From: Ilex aquifolium
Lineage: Eukaryota > Streptophyta > Magnoliopsida > Aquifoliales > Aquifoliaceae
Direction of reading: 5' to 3'
Length of the DNA stretch: 64,000 bases
NCBI GenBank assembly: GCA_951799425.1
Contig: OX637394.1
Location: 27,316,001-27,380,000 of the forward strand
Positions 22,508 to 34,065 of the stretch are shown in pieces (position 1 is the first letter of the stretch; each line of letters opens with the position of its first letter). Both the position numbers and the translations under genes were made by a program. Below the pieces are notes generated by a model. That model searched no databases and had not been told where the DNA came from. It saw only the letters and a list, made by a program, of their open reading frames with translations.

Positions 22508-24040
22508 CAGATGCTCGAGATTGTAGGACAGTTCGGGTTACACTATAGGTGTCAGACTCAGGGCACTTTGGGGAGCTTGGTAGCTACGCCTTCCCTACTG
22601 AGCAGAGTGGTCAAGTCTCAGGGGCAGGACACAGAGTTAATGTCTATGAGGAACCGGGTACAATCGGGTACAGGTGATGAGGGCTAGGCCATTCACACAA
22701 ATGGTAGCCTTCGATTTAGGGGAAGGGTTGCGGTTCCCCAGTCTGCAAATCTGAGAGAAGAGATCCTTAGGGAGTTCCATTGCTCCTATTTTGCTGTGCA
22801 TCCAGGTGGCACGAAGATTTATCATGATCTTCGCCGCCAGTACTATTGGAGCGGGATGAAGAAGCACGTCAAAGATTTCGTTAGTCGATGTATCACGTGT
22901 CAACAGGTCAAGGCTGAGCACCAGAGACCAACAGGATTGCTCCCAACCTTTGGAGGTGGCTGAGTGGAAGTGGGAGCACGTCACGATGGATTTTGTGACC
23001 CACTTACCACGGACATCGCGAGGACATGACACGGTGTGGGTGATAATGGACCGGCTTACAAAGTCGGCACAATTTTTGGCGGTGTGGATGAGCTTCACAC
23101 TGGAGGAATTCTGTAGGCTGCATATACGAGAGATTCTCTGGCTACATGGGATACCCATATCTATAGTATCGGATTGGGATCCCAAGTTCACGGCTCATTT
23201 TTGGGAGAGTTTTCAGCGAGCCATGGGGACACAGTTGATGAAGAACACATCTTTTCATCCCCAGACGGATGGTCAGTCGGAGAGGACCATCAAGACATTA
23301 GAGGACATGCTACGGGCATGCGTCCTAGATCTCAAGCGTAGCTAGGAAAAGCACTTACCCTTAGTGGAGTTCACCTACAACAATAGTTATCAGACGAGCA
23401 TACAGATGGCACCCTATGAGGCATTTTATGGGAGGCCTTGTTGTTCTTCGGTTTGTTGGACGGAGGTTGGAGAGAGACCCTCTACGGGTTCGGATTTGGT
23501 TAGGGACACCTCGGAGAAGGTGGACCTGATACGGAAGCGTCTTCTCACGGCTCAGAGCCGGCAGAAAAGCTACGTCGACAGACGGCGGCGACCTCTAGAG
23601 TCTGGAGTTTGTGATCATGTCTTCTTGAACGTGATGCCCAAGAGAGGAGTGGTCAGGTTTGGAAAGCGGGGAAAGCTATCGCCGAGATATATTGGGCCCT
23701 TCGAGGTACTCGAGAGGGTGAGCACAATTGCTTATAGGTTGACCTTTCTGCCAAACTTATCGGGTGTTTACGCGGTGTTCCATGTTTCTATAATCCAGAA
23801 GTATATTCCAGATCCGAAACATGTGGGGGATTGGGGTGAGTTGATTGTTGATGCAGATGGGACCTTCGAGGAGGGACCGGTGTGTATCATGGATAGTCGG
23901 GAGCAGGTTTTGCGAGGCAAGACCGTGAGGCTAGTAAAGGTGATGTGGCAGCACTGAGGTGTGGAGGAGGTGACATCGGAGCGTGAGGACACCATATGTA
24001 CCAGTTATCCATTCTTGTTCGGGGAAGGAGGTACAATTCT
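22508..24040 (+). pseudogene. pol: Family-C integrase with chromodomain
   Basis: Resumes pol after the family-Y insertion. The zinc-binding HHCC region is at about 22796-22920 (HPGGTKIYHDLRRQYYW ... CITCQQVK). A frameshift near 22940 follows. The DDE core is intact in the frame from 22950: TMDFVTHLPRTSRGHD, IVSDWDPKFT and QTDGQSERTIK. A TAG at 23343 interrupts. The GPF/Y module (LSPRYIGPFEVLERV) and the start of a chromodomain (VLRGKTVRLVKVMWQH) follow. A TGA at 23955 cuts the chromodomain before its second half. The chromodomain places it among Tekay/del chromoviruses and is expected to direct insertion to heterochromatin. Confidence 0.9.
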
Positions 24041-24125
24041 TCTAGTCAATTATGTTATATGACCGTAGCATATGCATGTGGTTGAATGTGCAAGTGTGTG
24101 TGAATTTCGGGAACGAAATTCCTTT

Positions 24126-24138
24126 AAGGGGGAAAGAA
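24126..24138 (+). other. Polypurine tract, family C
   Basis: AAGGGGGAAAGAA immediately before the 3' LTR start (TGTAAAACC at 24139). Confidence 0.85.
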
Positions 24139-24662
24139 TGTAAAACCGGGTAAATTTGAACTTGTATTTACTATGTTTGATGCATAAATTCAATGGGTTT
24201 ATAAGTAGTTGCGACACATGTCACATTGGCAGTGATACGACAATGTCACAGTGATACACGACAATGTCACACTAATATAAGCCAATGTCACATTGATACC
24301 AGCCAATGTCACACTGCTAAAAATCAATGTCACGCTACTACAAGTCAATGTCACACTGCATACATTTACATAGGACCCCCCCCGGTTTTAGGGGCGTCAC
24401 AAATATGTATAAATGGACCCGGTGTGGTCAATGTTGTATCTTGGACCTTGGATGGGTCATGTGATTGTATGATTGTACAGGTTGTGTTTTGGGTAGAGCT
24501 CCCCGTACAAAGGAGACTCTGCCCAAATTTTGTTAAATTATAGATCCCGGTAAATGGGGCATAATGGCGTGATATCGAGTTACACGATATCCAAGGGTGT
24601 TCCGTGGGTTGATGGGTGACCAACGGGTTGACAAAGGACCCCCGGGTTTTTGGGGTGTCACA
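24139..24662 (+). repeat. 3' LTR of family-C chromovirus
   Basis: 524 bp. It matches 18058-18604 but has six rather than seven 21-bp units (24241-24366). Because 21 is a multiple of three, the array translates as a heptapeptide repeat (QCHTDTS-like), which I do not take as coding. Confidence 0.9.
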
Positions 24663-24667
24663 AGTTT

Positions 24668-25653
24668 ACTTATACCCTTCACTGAGGGGTAAATATATGT
24701 ATATTATTGGTTAAATTATGGACATGCCGCTGTTTAATTATGCTTTATTGATATATATACCTTTCTTAACTGATGGATGGTTATATTTATAATATGCTCA
24801 TGGTTATGAACACCGAGCAGTACTTAATATTCTATACCATACTATCTACTATTATGTTCTTCATGCATGATATAGTGATGTACGTAATTGGGTGTTACTT
24901 AAAAGTTGATTGATTGGTTATAGAAGAGTTAAGTCTCGGCATAGCTAATGCTTTCAGTTTCAATACGTAGTCCGGAATTATGTCATCAGTGAATCATCAA
25001 CCTGCCGGTGGAATATCTAAAGTGTTCCATTTGAATGGCTTGACCTTCTGGTGTACTAAGGATGTTTAACTGTTGCATGGTACAAGGCTGTCAGATGAAT
25101 AACCTAAGTGATCCTCTTGAATGGCTTGACCTTCTAGTTCGCTAGGGTTGTTTAACTGATACGTAAAACTTCCAATTGAGTAATTCTAGTATTCCTCCTG
25201 AATGGCTTGACCTTCTGGTTTACTTGAATTAGTCAATCATTACATATACCACCAGCTAACATAAATAGTTGTTGTGTTATGGTTTAATATACATCAGACC
25301 TACCGGTTGAATTTTTAGTGACTTGAAAATTAATTGTTGTAAGGTGGCATTTCCAGTACTTAACCAATATAAAACATATGAGATCCTTAAACTAAAGGGT
25401 ACCTTTTTATATTATTAACATTCACCAGTTTACTTACGCATTTTATTTACTTAGTCTAGTTATCAATCTAAGCTCACATCACAATTTATTTTATGTTACA
25501 CTGCTTTAACAACAACTTTACTGTTCTTATTTTACATTCCAATTATTAAAACTCTCCGTGGGATTGATCTTGGACTTAAATCGAGTAAACTACAATTCTA
25601 CCACTTACACTTGGGTGTATGATATAAAACAGGTCATGAAACAGGTCGAATCA
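24668..25653 (+). repeat. 3' LTR of Athila element, second part
   Basis: Continues the LTR interrupted at 18057 and aligns with 4582-5568. Ends GGTCGAATCA, followed by the TSD CATGT. Confidence 0.92.
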
Positions 25654-26566
25654 CATGTGACAACCCAAAATTCGGGGGTCCTTTCTCAACCTGTTGATCA
25701 TCCATCAACCCAAGGAATACCGTATAACCTGATACCATGTCATTACACCCCAATTAAGGGGATCATAACAAGAGAAAAATCCAGGCAAAGGGAGCACTAC
25801 CCAATACGTAACCTGTTCATTAGAAGAGAGAGAAAGTAAGGGTTTCTTTCATCTTTTCCTTGCGATCTAGGGGCCAACCTTTCGTAGGATTGCTTCGGGC
25901 CAAGAATAAAAGTTGATCTACATGATGAGAGCTACATCTACGTACCAAAAATTATGGATTTTGCTAAAGTCTCAAGATCGAGATTTTTGGAAATCAAAGT
26001 TTGAAGCTTGATTTGGGCTTGTTGGAGTTTCTACCACTCGTATTACGTTTCAAGAAGTAGGGTTCTTTTTAACCTAGGTTTTGCGTATGAAATGAGTAGC
26101 TTGATTAGAGATGCAATCTCTTGTTTAAATATACTCATATTGTAACTAGAGTATAGGAAATGGTAAAAGAATGTATAAAAACTAATTTTGCATGAATTGG
26201 GTTTCTTGAGGATTGCTCATTGGGTGATTTCATGAGAATGTGATAAATTGACCATTATAATATGTTTACATGATTTTGTGCCTTTTGAACGTTTGATAAA
26301 ATGCCTATGATTGATTAAGTATGTTAGTTGGATGAAATTGATATAACATGCTTTGTGATGATGTTAGAATGTAATTATATGCTTGATGATATAAGTTACA
26401 TTGAGGATTTGAAGTTGTTCACAATATGCTCATGAAATGTTGAACATGATATTGAAATTGCAATTGAAAATTTGGCTGCATAGTGATACGACATGCAATT
26501 GTTCATTACATTGCATATGCACGGGTAACATCACATTTGTGGTCATTTGACATGAGTATGGGTGTG

Positions 26567-28448
26567 TGACTTGATCTGAAATGTGTACACCCAAGTGCAG
26601 ACGGTCAAGTTGTAGTAATAATCCGGTTTGAGTCCGTAGTCGAATCCACAGGGAACTCTTGTTGGTGTTTTGAGGTAAGTAGTGGTGGAGACCTAGTGAT
26701 TGTAACCCTTGAGATTTGAAGTTGTGTGATGTATGGGATATCCTGGACAGAATATAAGATTCTTTCCAAGAAAGTTTTCTAGGCAGCAGATAAGATAAGC
26801 ACAAATGTAAAAATGTCACTCTTTAGTTCGAGGATCTGGACATGTAGTTAATCATCCGATTTAGTATATTTGTGCTTGATAACTCAATTAACCCCCGTGT
26901 CAACAGCAGGTTAATCGGAAGATAAAGGTGGATTGTGAGAATTAAGAACATGATTCCGATGTCTTTCTAGAATTTTACAAGAATTATTTGTGTTGAGACT
27001 CAACTTGTCTACAAACAAGCAAGTGTTTCGATAAGACATCCAATCATGACATTAATGTTCCATTTCCATTCTTTAATTAAAGCACAATAATGGTGAAGAT
27101 TGAAGGATAGTCATGAAGATCTAGCCGAGGTACTTGCCTTGAACCGATGAGTCTTTCTATGCAAGAGTTATCTATGTTATAGAAAGAACTCACGGTTATA
27201 CAAAGTACCTTAGCTTTGCTAGATGCAATCAATCATTCAATAAGCATGGGGAATATAAAGCATTAAGCGTAATCGAAATTGCACATATATACTTCTGGAT
27301 AATTTATACATGTCCATCACCTCTTACTAAAGAGTGAATGAGAAATTACTCACTCTTCATGGCTTTGGCAAAGCTAAAAAAGTGAGTGATGCTCATTCCT
27401 CCAAGTAGAGGGTGCACAAGGTAAAACACAAAAAACAAGGAGCCGATCTTCGAAAAAGAATGAGTGAATCACGTTCCACCTTTCACGGCTTTGGCGAAGC
27501 TCTAGAAAAGTGGAAGAGTTTCACTCCTCTAAGGGAAGAAAGAAGCTCAAGCAATGGAAGTGAATAAAACATATTGAAAGTAGAAGAAAGCTAGTCATTT
27601 TTGAAGGGTGATCCGCAACCAAAAGGCGATCTATCTTCCTTCTAAACATGGAATAACAAATATGGAAAGTAGAAGAAGGCTAGTCACTTTTGGAGGGTGA
27701 TCCTCAACCAAAAGATCTATCTTCTATGCATGTAATTAAAAGCTTAAGCATAAGACTAACTCTATAGCAAGCTAAGAGATGTTGGTCTAAATGCCAAAAT
27801 AATCTCCAAAACAACTCTTTTTTTTTCCTCCCCTCTCTTACTCTCCCACCATGGGAGTATTTATAGGCAAGGAGGAGGAGACAAGAGGGGGTGAAGGAAT
27901 AGTGCATGGCCGCCCAAGTCCAAGTGAAAGCTAACCACACTGCAGCCAGTCTACAGGCAACGTTCGAACGTTGTCTGGCGTTCGAACGTTGTTTCTGTCT
28001 TTGCTTGATGGGCGTTCGAATGCCAGATGGGGTCTGACCTTCCCACTCAAGTGGCATGTGGTCTTCTATGAAGTTTATTTCCACACTCCATGCAGTATCA
28101 TGGTCCTCAATTAATTCCAGGGGACGTTTGAACGTTGATTGGTGTTCGAACGTGGTACTCAAGTACCTCAGGTCTTCCTTCTTGGCTGCAACACGTCATA
28201 TCTCACCAGTCTGGTCTTCACATGATTGAAGGTGACGTTCGAACGTTGCTTGACATTCGAACGTTCTTGCCTTGGTCCAAGCTTTTCCAATTTTGCTCCA
28301 GAATATGCTGGTGTTGCATGAAAGTCTGATATCCATCGCCTTTGGTCCCTTGTACAATTTATGCCCTTAAATGTCATCATTTAAACTCCATCAAAGTATA
28401 ATTAGTCTTAAAAGGGCATAGTAATATGCTAATTTTAACTACTAATCA
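26567..28448 (-). mobile_element. Solo LTR, family X, copy 1
   Basis: 1882 bp, TSD GTGTG at 26562-26566 and 28449-28453. Minus-strand start TGATTAGTAG, end GATCAAGTCA. The minus-strand TATA box lies at 27858-27866. The R/U5 end (GTGGATTCGACTACGGACTC ... CACTTGGGTGTACA) is similar to the Athila LTR end, suggesting the Athila/Tat lineage. No interior remains. Confidence 0.88.
27960..28264. promoter_or_regulatory. Palindrome cassette, ACGTTCGAACGT class, in family X copy 1
   Basis: Seven 12-bp copies: 27960/27978, a single at 28011, 28124/28142 and 28235/28253 (a pair is 18 bp apart in every case). On the minus strand it lies upstream of the TATA box at 27858-27866, with the nearest copy 94 bp away. 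Confidence 0.75.
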
Positions 28449-28822
28449 GTGTGTGTGTATATTTTTTGATCAAACACGATTCTTGGTGGTTGAGGTGTGG
28501 ACTCGAGAAAGTTGGACCTAGGTTCGACTGAGTTGCATGAGTTGCATGAAAAACTTGTGTCAGGTATAGCAAGAAGGGCTAGACTCTCCCTCGGGTGTAA
28601 GACCCGGTTACTGGTTTATACACTTTCGACAGTGAGAGTCTAAAAAAGTGTATTAGTGTGAGCAAAACTGGAGGTGGGATACCAACATCTGTGTCGGCGC
28701 GGTGGACTGATGGTGCGAGTCCAGGAAATCACCTATCCAAGAATTACCCATGGTTCATTTTATAAAATAGTCATTGGATGTGTAACATTAATAACGGGGG
28801 CTTGGAATAACCGGATACATAC

Positions 28823-30761
28823 TGACTTGATCCGAAATGTGTACACCCAAGTGCAGGTGGTCAAGCTGTAGTAATAATCCGGTTTGAGTCCGGAGTCGAA
28901 TCCACAAGGAACTTTTGTTGGTATTTTTTGCGATAAGCAGTGGTGGAGACCTTTTGCTTGTAACCTTTGAGATGTGTTGTGAGGTGTGAGATTTCTTGGA
29001 CAGAATATAAGATTTTTTCCAAGAGAATTGTCTTAACAAAATATGAGGCAAACTCTAAAAAAAAGTCACTCTTTAGTTCAAGGATCTGGACATGTAGTTA
29101 ATTATCCGGTTTATTATACTTTTGCTTGATAACTCAATTAACTCCCGTGTCAACAGCAAGTTAATCGGAAGATAAAGATGGACTGTGCGAATTAAGAACA
29201 TGATTCCGATGTCTTTCTAGAAGTTTACAAGAATTGTCTGTGCCGAGACTTAACCCATCTACAAACAAGCAAGTGTTTCTACAAGACATCCAGTCATGAC
29301 ATTAATATTCCATTCTTTAAATGAAGCACAATAAGGGGGATGATTGAAGGGTAGTCATGAAGATCTAGCCGGGGTACTTGCCTTGAACCGATGAGTCTTT
29401 CTATGCAAGAGTCATCCGTGTCATAGAAAGAGCCCACGGTTATACAAAGTACCTTAGCTTTTCTAGATGCAATCAATCATCCAATAAACAAGAAGAAATA
29501 AACGTTAAGCATAAGAACATTGCACAAATATAATTCCCGGATAACTTATACATGCCCTTCTCCTCTTACTAAAGAGTGAATGAGAAACTACTCACTCTTC
29601 ATGGCATTGGTAAAGCTAGAAAAGTGAGTGATGCTCATCCCTCCAAGTAGAGGACTTAAAAGATGAAATAACAATGAACACGGAGCCAATCTTTAACAAA
29701 GATTGAGTGAATCACGTTCCACACTTCATGGCTTTGATAAAGCTCTATAAAAGTGGAAAATTTTCACTCCTCTAAGAAAGAAAGAAGCTCAAGCAATGGA
29801 AGTGAAGTACATAAACAATAAAAGTAGAAGAAAGCTAGTCACATTTGGAGGGTGGCTTCCTCAACCAAGGAATGGAGGGTGCTTCCTCAACCAAAAGATG
29901 AACTAACTCCCTTCTATGCATATAAATGAAAGCATAAGCGTAAAACTACTTTTATAACAAGCAAGGAGATGTTGGACTAAAGCCAAACTAATTTCCAAAA
30001 TAAAGACTTCATACAAAGAAAATGTAAGCTTAAATCTACAATGTGAGTGGGAGTCTAAGCCTCCATCAACCCTTCTACTTGGCTCTCTTAGCTCTCCAAC
30101 AATGGGAGTATTTATAGCCAAGAGGAGGAGACAAGAGGGGGTGAAGGAATAGTGTATGCCGCCCAAGTTCAAGTGAAAAACCAACTACTCTGCTGCCAGT
30201 CTGTGGAGAACGTTCGAACGTGAGTTGGCGTTCGAACGTTGTGTCTGTTTTTGCTTTGTGGTCGTTCGAACGTTGTCTGCCGTTCGAACGTTTCTTCTGT
30301 CTTTGCACTAGGGGCGTTCGAACGCCAGATGTGCTCTGATCCTCTCACTCGAGTGATATGTTGGTCTTCTGTGAAGTTCAGTTCAACACTCTATGCAGTA
30401 GTCTGGTCTTCAATCAACTCAAGTGCACGTTCGAACGTGAGTTGGCGTTCGAACGTGACACTCAAGTGCCTCAGAGCTTGACAGTCTTCTTTCCTAGTTG
30501 CAACACACCTTCTCTTAGCAGTTGGGTCTGCTACAGTTTCAATATGGCCGTTCGAACGTGAGTTGGCATTCGAACGTTCTGGCTGTGCTCCAAGCTTTTC
30601 CAATTTTGTGCTCTAATGTGCTGGTGTTGCATTCAAGTGTGGTACTTGTTGTTCTTGAGTCCTTGTTCAGTTTAGGGCCTGAAATGACATCACTCAAACT
30701 CCATCAAAGTATAATTAGTCTTAAAACGGCATAGTAATATGCTAATTTTAAGTGCTAATCA
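28823..30761 (-). mobile_element. Solo LTR, family X, copy 2
   Basis: 1939 bp, TSD CATAC at 28818-28822 and 30762-30766. Collinear with 26567-28448 over its length. The minus-strand TATA box is at 30109-30117. Confidence 0.88.
30210..30577. promoter_or_regulatory. Palindrome cassette, ACGTTCGAACGT class, in family X copy 2
   Basis: Nine 12-bp copies: pairs 30210/30228, 30262/30280, 30427/30445 and 30548/30566, each 18 bp apart, plus a single at 30314. It has one pair more than copy 1. The array starts 93 bp upstream of the minus-strand TATA box. Confidence 0.78.
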
Positions 30762-30921
30762 CATACGCATGACATTGAATGGGTTATGGGAGCTAGTGAA
30801 GACTCAGGTTGCATTGTATGTGTGAGTCTCACCTCATAACATGGCATATCATTGTGACATTCATTTCTTGAAGTTGTATGTTCTTAGATGAATGCTTGTT
30901 TGATTTTTGAATGGCACGTGA

Positions 30922-32113
30922 TGTCACGCCCCAAATTTCCACAAATCCGGGTAGTGAGTGAAAAGGAAGAAGAAAAGTAAATGAAAGGTCATTACGTTGG
31001 ATAAATTGATTTTTCATTCATTTTCGACGTTTTCCCATTTTTTTTCCCAATGTTTTCAAGCCACTTTCCTTCCATTTTTAGTCTATTTCTTCAAGGTTTC
31101 TAAACTCGCCCCCCCTTTTGACATCCTTCCCACCTATTTAAAATGTGTTTTATACACTTAACAAGTGTTTTAATTTTTCATAAAATTTCAACATAACCTT
31201 CTTTGTTTTCCAAGCCTTTTTTCCACCTAATATTTACAATATTTCATACGTATAAGTATATCACAAGCCACCCTCACTCGGTGGCCACAATCCATGTAAA
31301 TTAAACATACATCTCTTGTTTTCAACATATACATCTACTTGTCTCAATATACACATATGATACTCATTAAATAAAGATATCCTACATATTAATTGGGTTT
31401 ACACTCTTACACTTTAAAATGCCCCAATGCCTATAATCCACTACTTTTCCTAACTATAATACAAGTCATTTGGGCTTATGCCCATACATACAAAATATGC
31501 CCCAAATGCCAAATGTCCATTCAAGTCCCTTTCCTCTCCTTCCTTTAAGACTTCCTCAAGTCTCAAGTACCGGGAGTCTCATCTATAATATGATATCCCA
31601 CGAATGGGTCAGCTCAACTGCTGGTATGACAAAATGTTAATGCTAGGAACAAATTTAAGGCGTGGCACGTGCAAGTGTACATATTAAAAGCTGCAATCCC
31701 GTAATCCCTCAATGCTATGCAATGTCAATATGCATGACACACACATGCAATTCTATGCCACCCATGTCTCGCTTCACGGTCCCCCCCCCCCCCCCCCCGC
31801 GTCTGCCTGAGAGTACTGTCATTGGCCAAATTTTGGGTTTTTCACCATATGATCTACACCCTCATAATGCAGAGCACCAAGTGCTCAAACCACACCATGT
31901 TTCCAAGGATTCATGTATGTCAAGATGCCTTGATTTTTCTCAATATAAATTCTATGGAACATTTCATCAACACATGACGTATATCTTAAAATATGCCTCA
32001 TTCATAAAGTAAAACATAACTTCAAATTCAAAACACTTTGTCTACATGAATGTGATGCACACAATTCACTGAGTTAAACATATGATCAAGTTTCATGTTC
32101 ATTACTTTCACAT
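30922..32113 (-). repeat. Truncated 3' LTR of deleted family-B element
   Basis: Begins TGTCACGCCCC on the plus strand, as do 34066, 37865 and 46139. Alignment with 34066-35215 stops near 32113. It carries a run of 18 C at 31781-31798 where the other copies have a short C-rich stretch. Confidence 0.85.
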
Positions 32114-32385
32114 ATTTTTCAAGCGCAGGGGCGCTGGTCCTAGCGCAGCTGCGCTGATCCCTTTTTAAGCCTAGAGCTTCCCTTGTTGCTTAGCCTTCAA
32201 AAATCCAACAATTAGGCTCCAAATTGACCTTGTTTCCTTCCAAATGTTCTTGTTTCCTTCCAAATGATAATCCCTACAAAAATAACATCAAAACACACAA
32301 AACAAATAAAAAGGAACATAAAATAATTGAAAACTTGCAATTTCATCAAGCCGAAAATACTCAATTCGTAGGTATAAAACCCACT
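32114..32385. other. Filler sequence with AGCGCAGCTGCGCT palindromes
   Basis: Not family B. AGCGCAGGGGCGCT (32122) and the perfect palindrome AGCGCAGCTGCGCT (32142) are 20 bp apart. A direct repeat TTGTTTCCTTCCAAATG follows (about 32230 and 32249). It looks like a piece of another LTR captured at the deletion junction. Confidence 0.55.
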
Positions 32386-33805
32386 CATCACCACTGCATA
32401 AACACGACCCTGAGTAGTCTAGCCCTACCTACCTCCCCCTCTCTGTCCCTGCTGACCTCCTCCCCTCTGTCTTTGAGCTCCAACACTCTGTGCGGAGGGT
32501 GCAGACTAGAAATATGGTGCCGGAGGTCTATGGCCTAATTGTGGTTGTGGTAGAGGCACCTAAGTATGTTGATAGTAATGTGGCCTCTGTGAGCTCTATG
32601 AAGTCTGCCCCTGAGGATAGTTGGTCCTAACATGGCCCGTCTGGTGACAGGTGTAGCAAAGTTGTGCACCTCTCTAGCCCTGACCCTGTAGCGGTGGTGG
32701 AAATGACCCCTAGCTCTATCCAGCTCCACGCCCCTGGTTAGGATCTCTCTGGGGGCAATCGTCCATTCTATGGCCAGGCTGTCCACACTGATAACAAGTA
32801 AGGGGCCTCTGAGGTACTCCCCCCTGGAAAGTAATAGGCATAGGAGGTCGAGGGGCTAAAAACTGGGCAGGTTGCTGCGATGTCTGTGCAAAAGAAGCAC
32901 TAGTCTTGCACCTCTTCGCCGGTCTCCTACTAGTGTAAACTGGGACAGATGTAGAAGCCTGAGTTATAACTTCCCCACTCTGCGTCCAGAGCTCTCTCAT
33001 CCCTCTAAGGTTGGCCAAACTCCCTCTCAACCTTGGTGGCCCTGATCACTGTCTCATCGTAGGTTTCAATAATGTGGCCTGCCAGTCTATCCCTGATGGA
33101 GGTCTTCAACCCCCTAACAAAGTAAAGGACCTTTAGTCACTCCTCTCGAATAACTTGTGGGAAAAATCTCCCCAATATAGTAAACCAAGACTCATACTGA
33201 GTCACCATCATGTCTTACTGTAGGAGTGTCACAAACTCATCCATATACCCAATCTGTGCGGTCTCGAGAAAATAGTGGTTATTGTACATGGCCACAAAGG
33301 CATCCCATCCCTCCCCGAAACTGTCTATCCGATCAGCAGCTACTCTCCACCACTGACTAGCCAACTCAGTAAACTGAAAGGAGGCACATCTGATCCTAAA
33401 ATGCGACTCCATGATCCCCTGTGAGTCCTGGATCCTGGTGATCTGCTCTAACCATTCCTTGGCTACTAGAGGGTCAGGCTGTCCAACAAATGTAGGAGGT
33501 CTCATCCTCTAGAATACCTTCATCACGAAGGTATCCCTAGTCTTGCCACCTACAGTCCTGGTCTCCTACTTGGCTTGAAAACACTCCTTTAAAATGATCG
33601 CCATATCTCTGGCGCCAATAGTTTGCTCCACCTCCTCTGCTGGGGTAGGGGCAGGTGCAGGAGCAGGAGCAGGAGCAACAGCCTCCTCAGCTGTGTTATG
33701 AGCAGGAGCAACAGCTCGGGGCCTACCACGCAGCGATGGTGCAGCCGCTCTAGGCCTACCACGCCTAGGTACTACAGGTCTAGCAGGAGTTCTCTTTGGT
33801 GGCAT
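32386..33805 (-). pseudogene. gag: Family-B gag, disrupted
   Basis: Gag of the deleted chromovirus. The start MPPKRTPARPVVPRRGRPR lies at 33805, about 250 bp after the PBS. The N-terminus is basic and Ala/Pro-rich, with an APAPAPAPTP run, then a stop at about 33566. The capsid text (PLVAKEWLEQITRIQDSQG, ASQWWRVAADRIDSF, VTLLQ) is in frame pieces with stops. The zinc knuckle CYQCGQPGHRMDDC lies at about 32760-32810. Downstream, to about 32386, degraded text corresponds to the gag-protease linker (AVV-type sequence before the protease start). Protease itself is deleted. Confidence 0.82.
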
Positions 33806-34050
33806 GTGTCTACAAGTCCAAGAAGAAAAAAAAAATTAATACCTCTTTTCACATTAGACATAGGCATTTAAAAGAACATGAAGCATATACATGTCAACAA
33901 CTCACACTTCACAAACAACAACCAAAACATGTCTTAACATACCCCAAACAAGATCTTACACTTAACATAATGCTCACCAAAATTTAAACCATGTGTCACG
34001 ACCTTATCGTATTCAAAAACACCGCATAGTCTCTAGGTATTTGAACATAC

Positions 34051-34062
34051 GCTCTGATACCA
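34051..34062 (-). other. Primer-binding site, initiator tRNA-Met
   Basis: GCTCTGATACCA on the plus strand, the exact complement of TGGTATCAGAGC, three bases inside the 5' LTR boundary. Confidence 0.9.
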
Positions 34063-34065
34063 AGT

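Larger units (their letters stand above)
18058..24662 (+). mobile_element. Chromovirus (Tekay/del-type) family C, nested
   Basis: TSD AGTTT at 18053-18057 and 24663-24667. LTRs 18058-18604 (547 bp) and 24139-24662 (524 bp) begin TGTAAAACC and end in GTTACA or GTCACA. PBS 18608-18619. Gag and the protease N-terminus are deleted. The rest of PR, RT, RH, INT and chromodomain survive with stops. A solo family-Y LTR splits pol at 20660-22502. PPT 24126-24138. Confidence 0.93.
3876..25653 (+). mobile_element. Athila-type LTR retrotransposon, complete but decayed
   Basis: LTRs begin TGATTAACCC and end GGTCGAATCA. The TSD CATGT is present at 3871-3875 and 25654-25658. Order: 5' LTR 3876-5568, PBS 5575, gag, PR, RT, RH, INT to 10950, an accessory region with a small ORF and an ORF3 behind its own promoter-like module, PPT at 17339-17351, and a 3' LTR split into 17352-18057 and 24668-25653. 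Removing the solo LTR (14066-16304) and the family-C element (18058-24662), each with one TSD copy, leaves an element of about 12.9 kb. All coding regions carry stops or frameshifts. The LTRs differ by roughly 5% by eye. Confidence 0.92.

Noticed and set aside
24226..24543. 105-residue plus-strand frame with a QCHTDTS-like heptapeptide repeat
   Set aside because: It is the 21-bp LTR array read in a frame that stays open because 21 is divisible by three. It lies across the LTR and has no matching frame kept in the 5' LTR.
27960..30577. CRISPR-like repeat spacing of ACGTTCGAACGT units
   Set aside because: The sequence is plant nuclear DNA, the units are 12-bp palindromes with 6-bp spacers in LTRs, and there are no cas genes.
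31662..32012. 116-residue plus-strand frame and its relatives at 34807, 38546 and 46823
   Set aside because: Antisense to family-B LTRs; frames differ in length and phase between copies, and the Pro run comes from the C tract.
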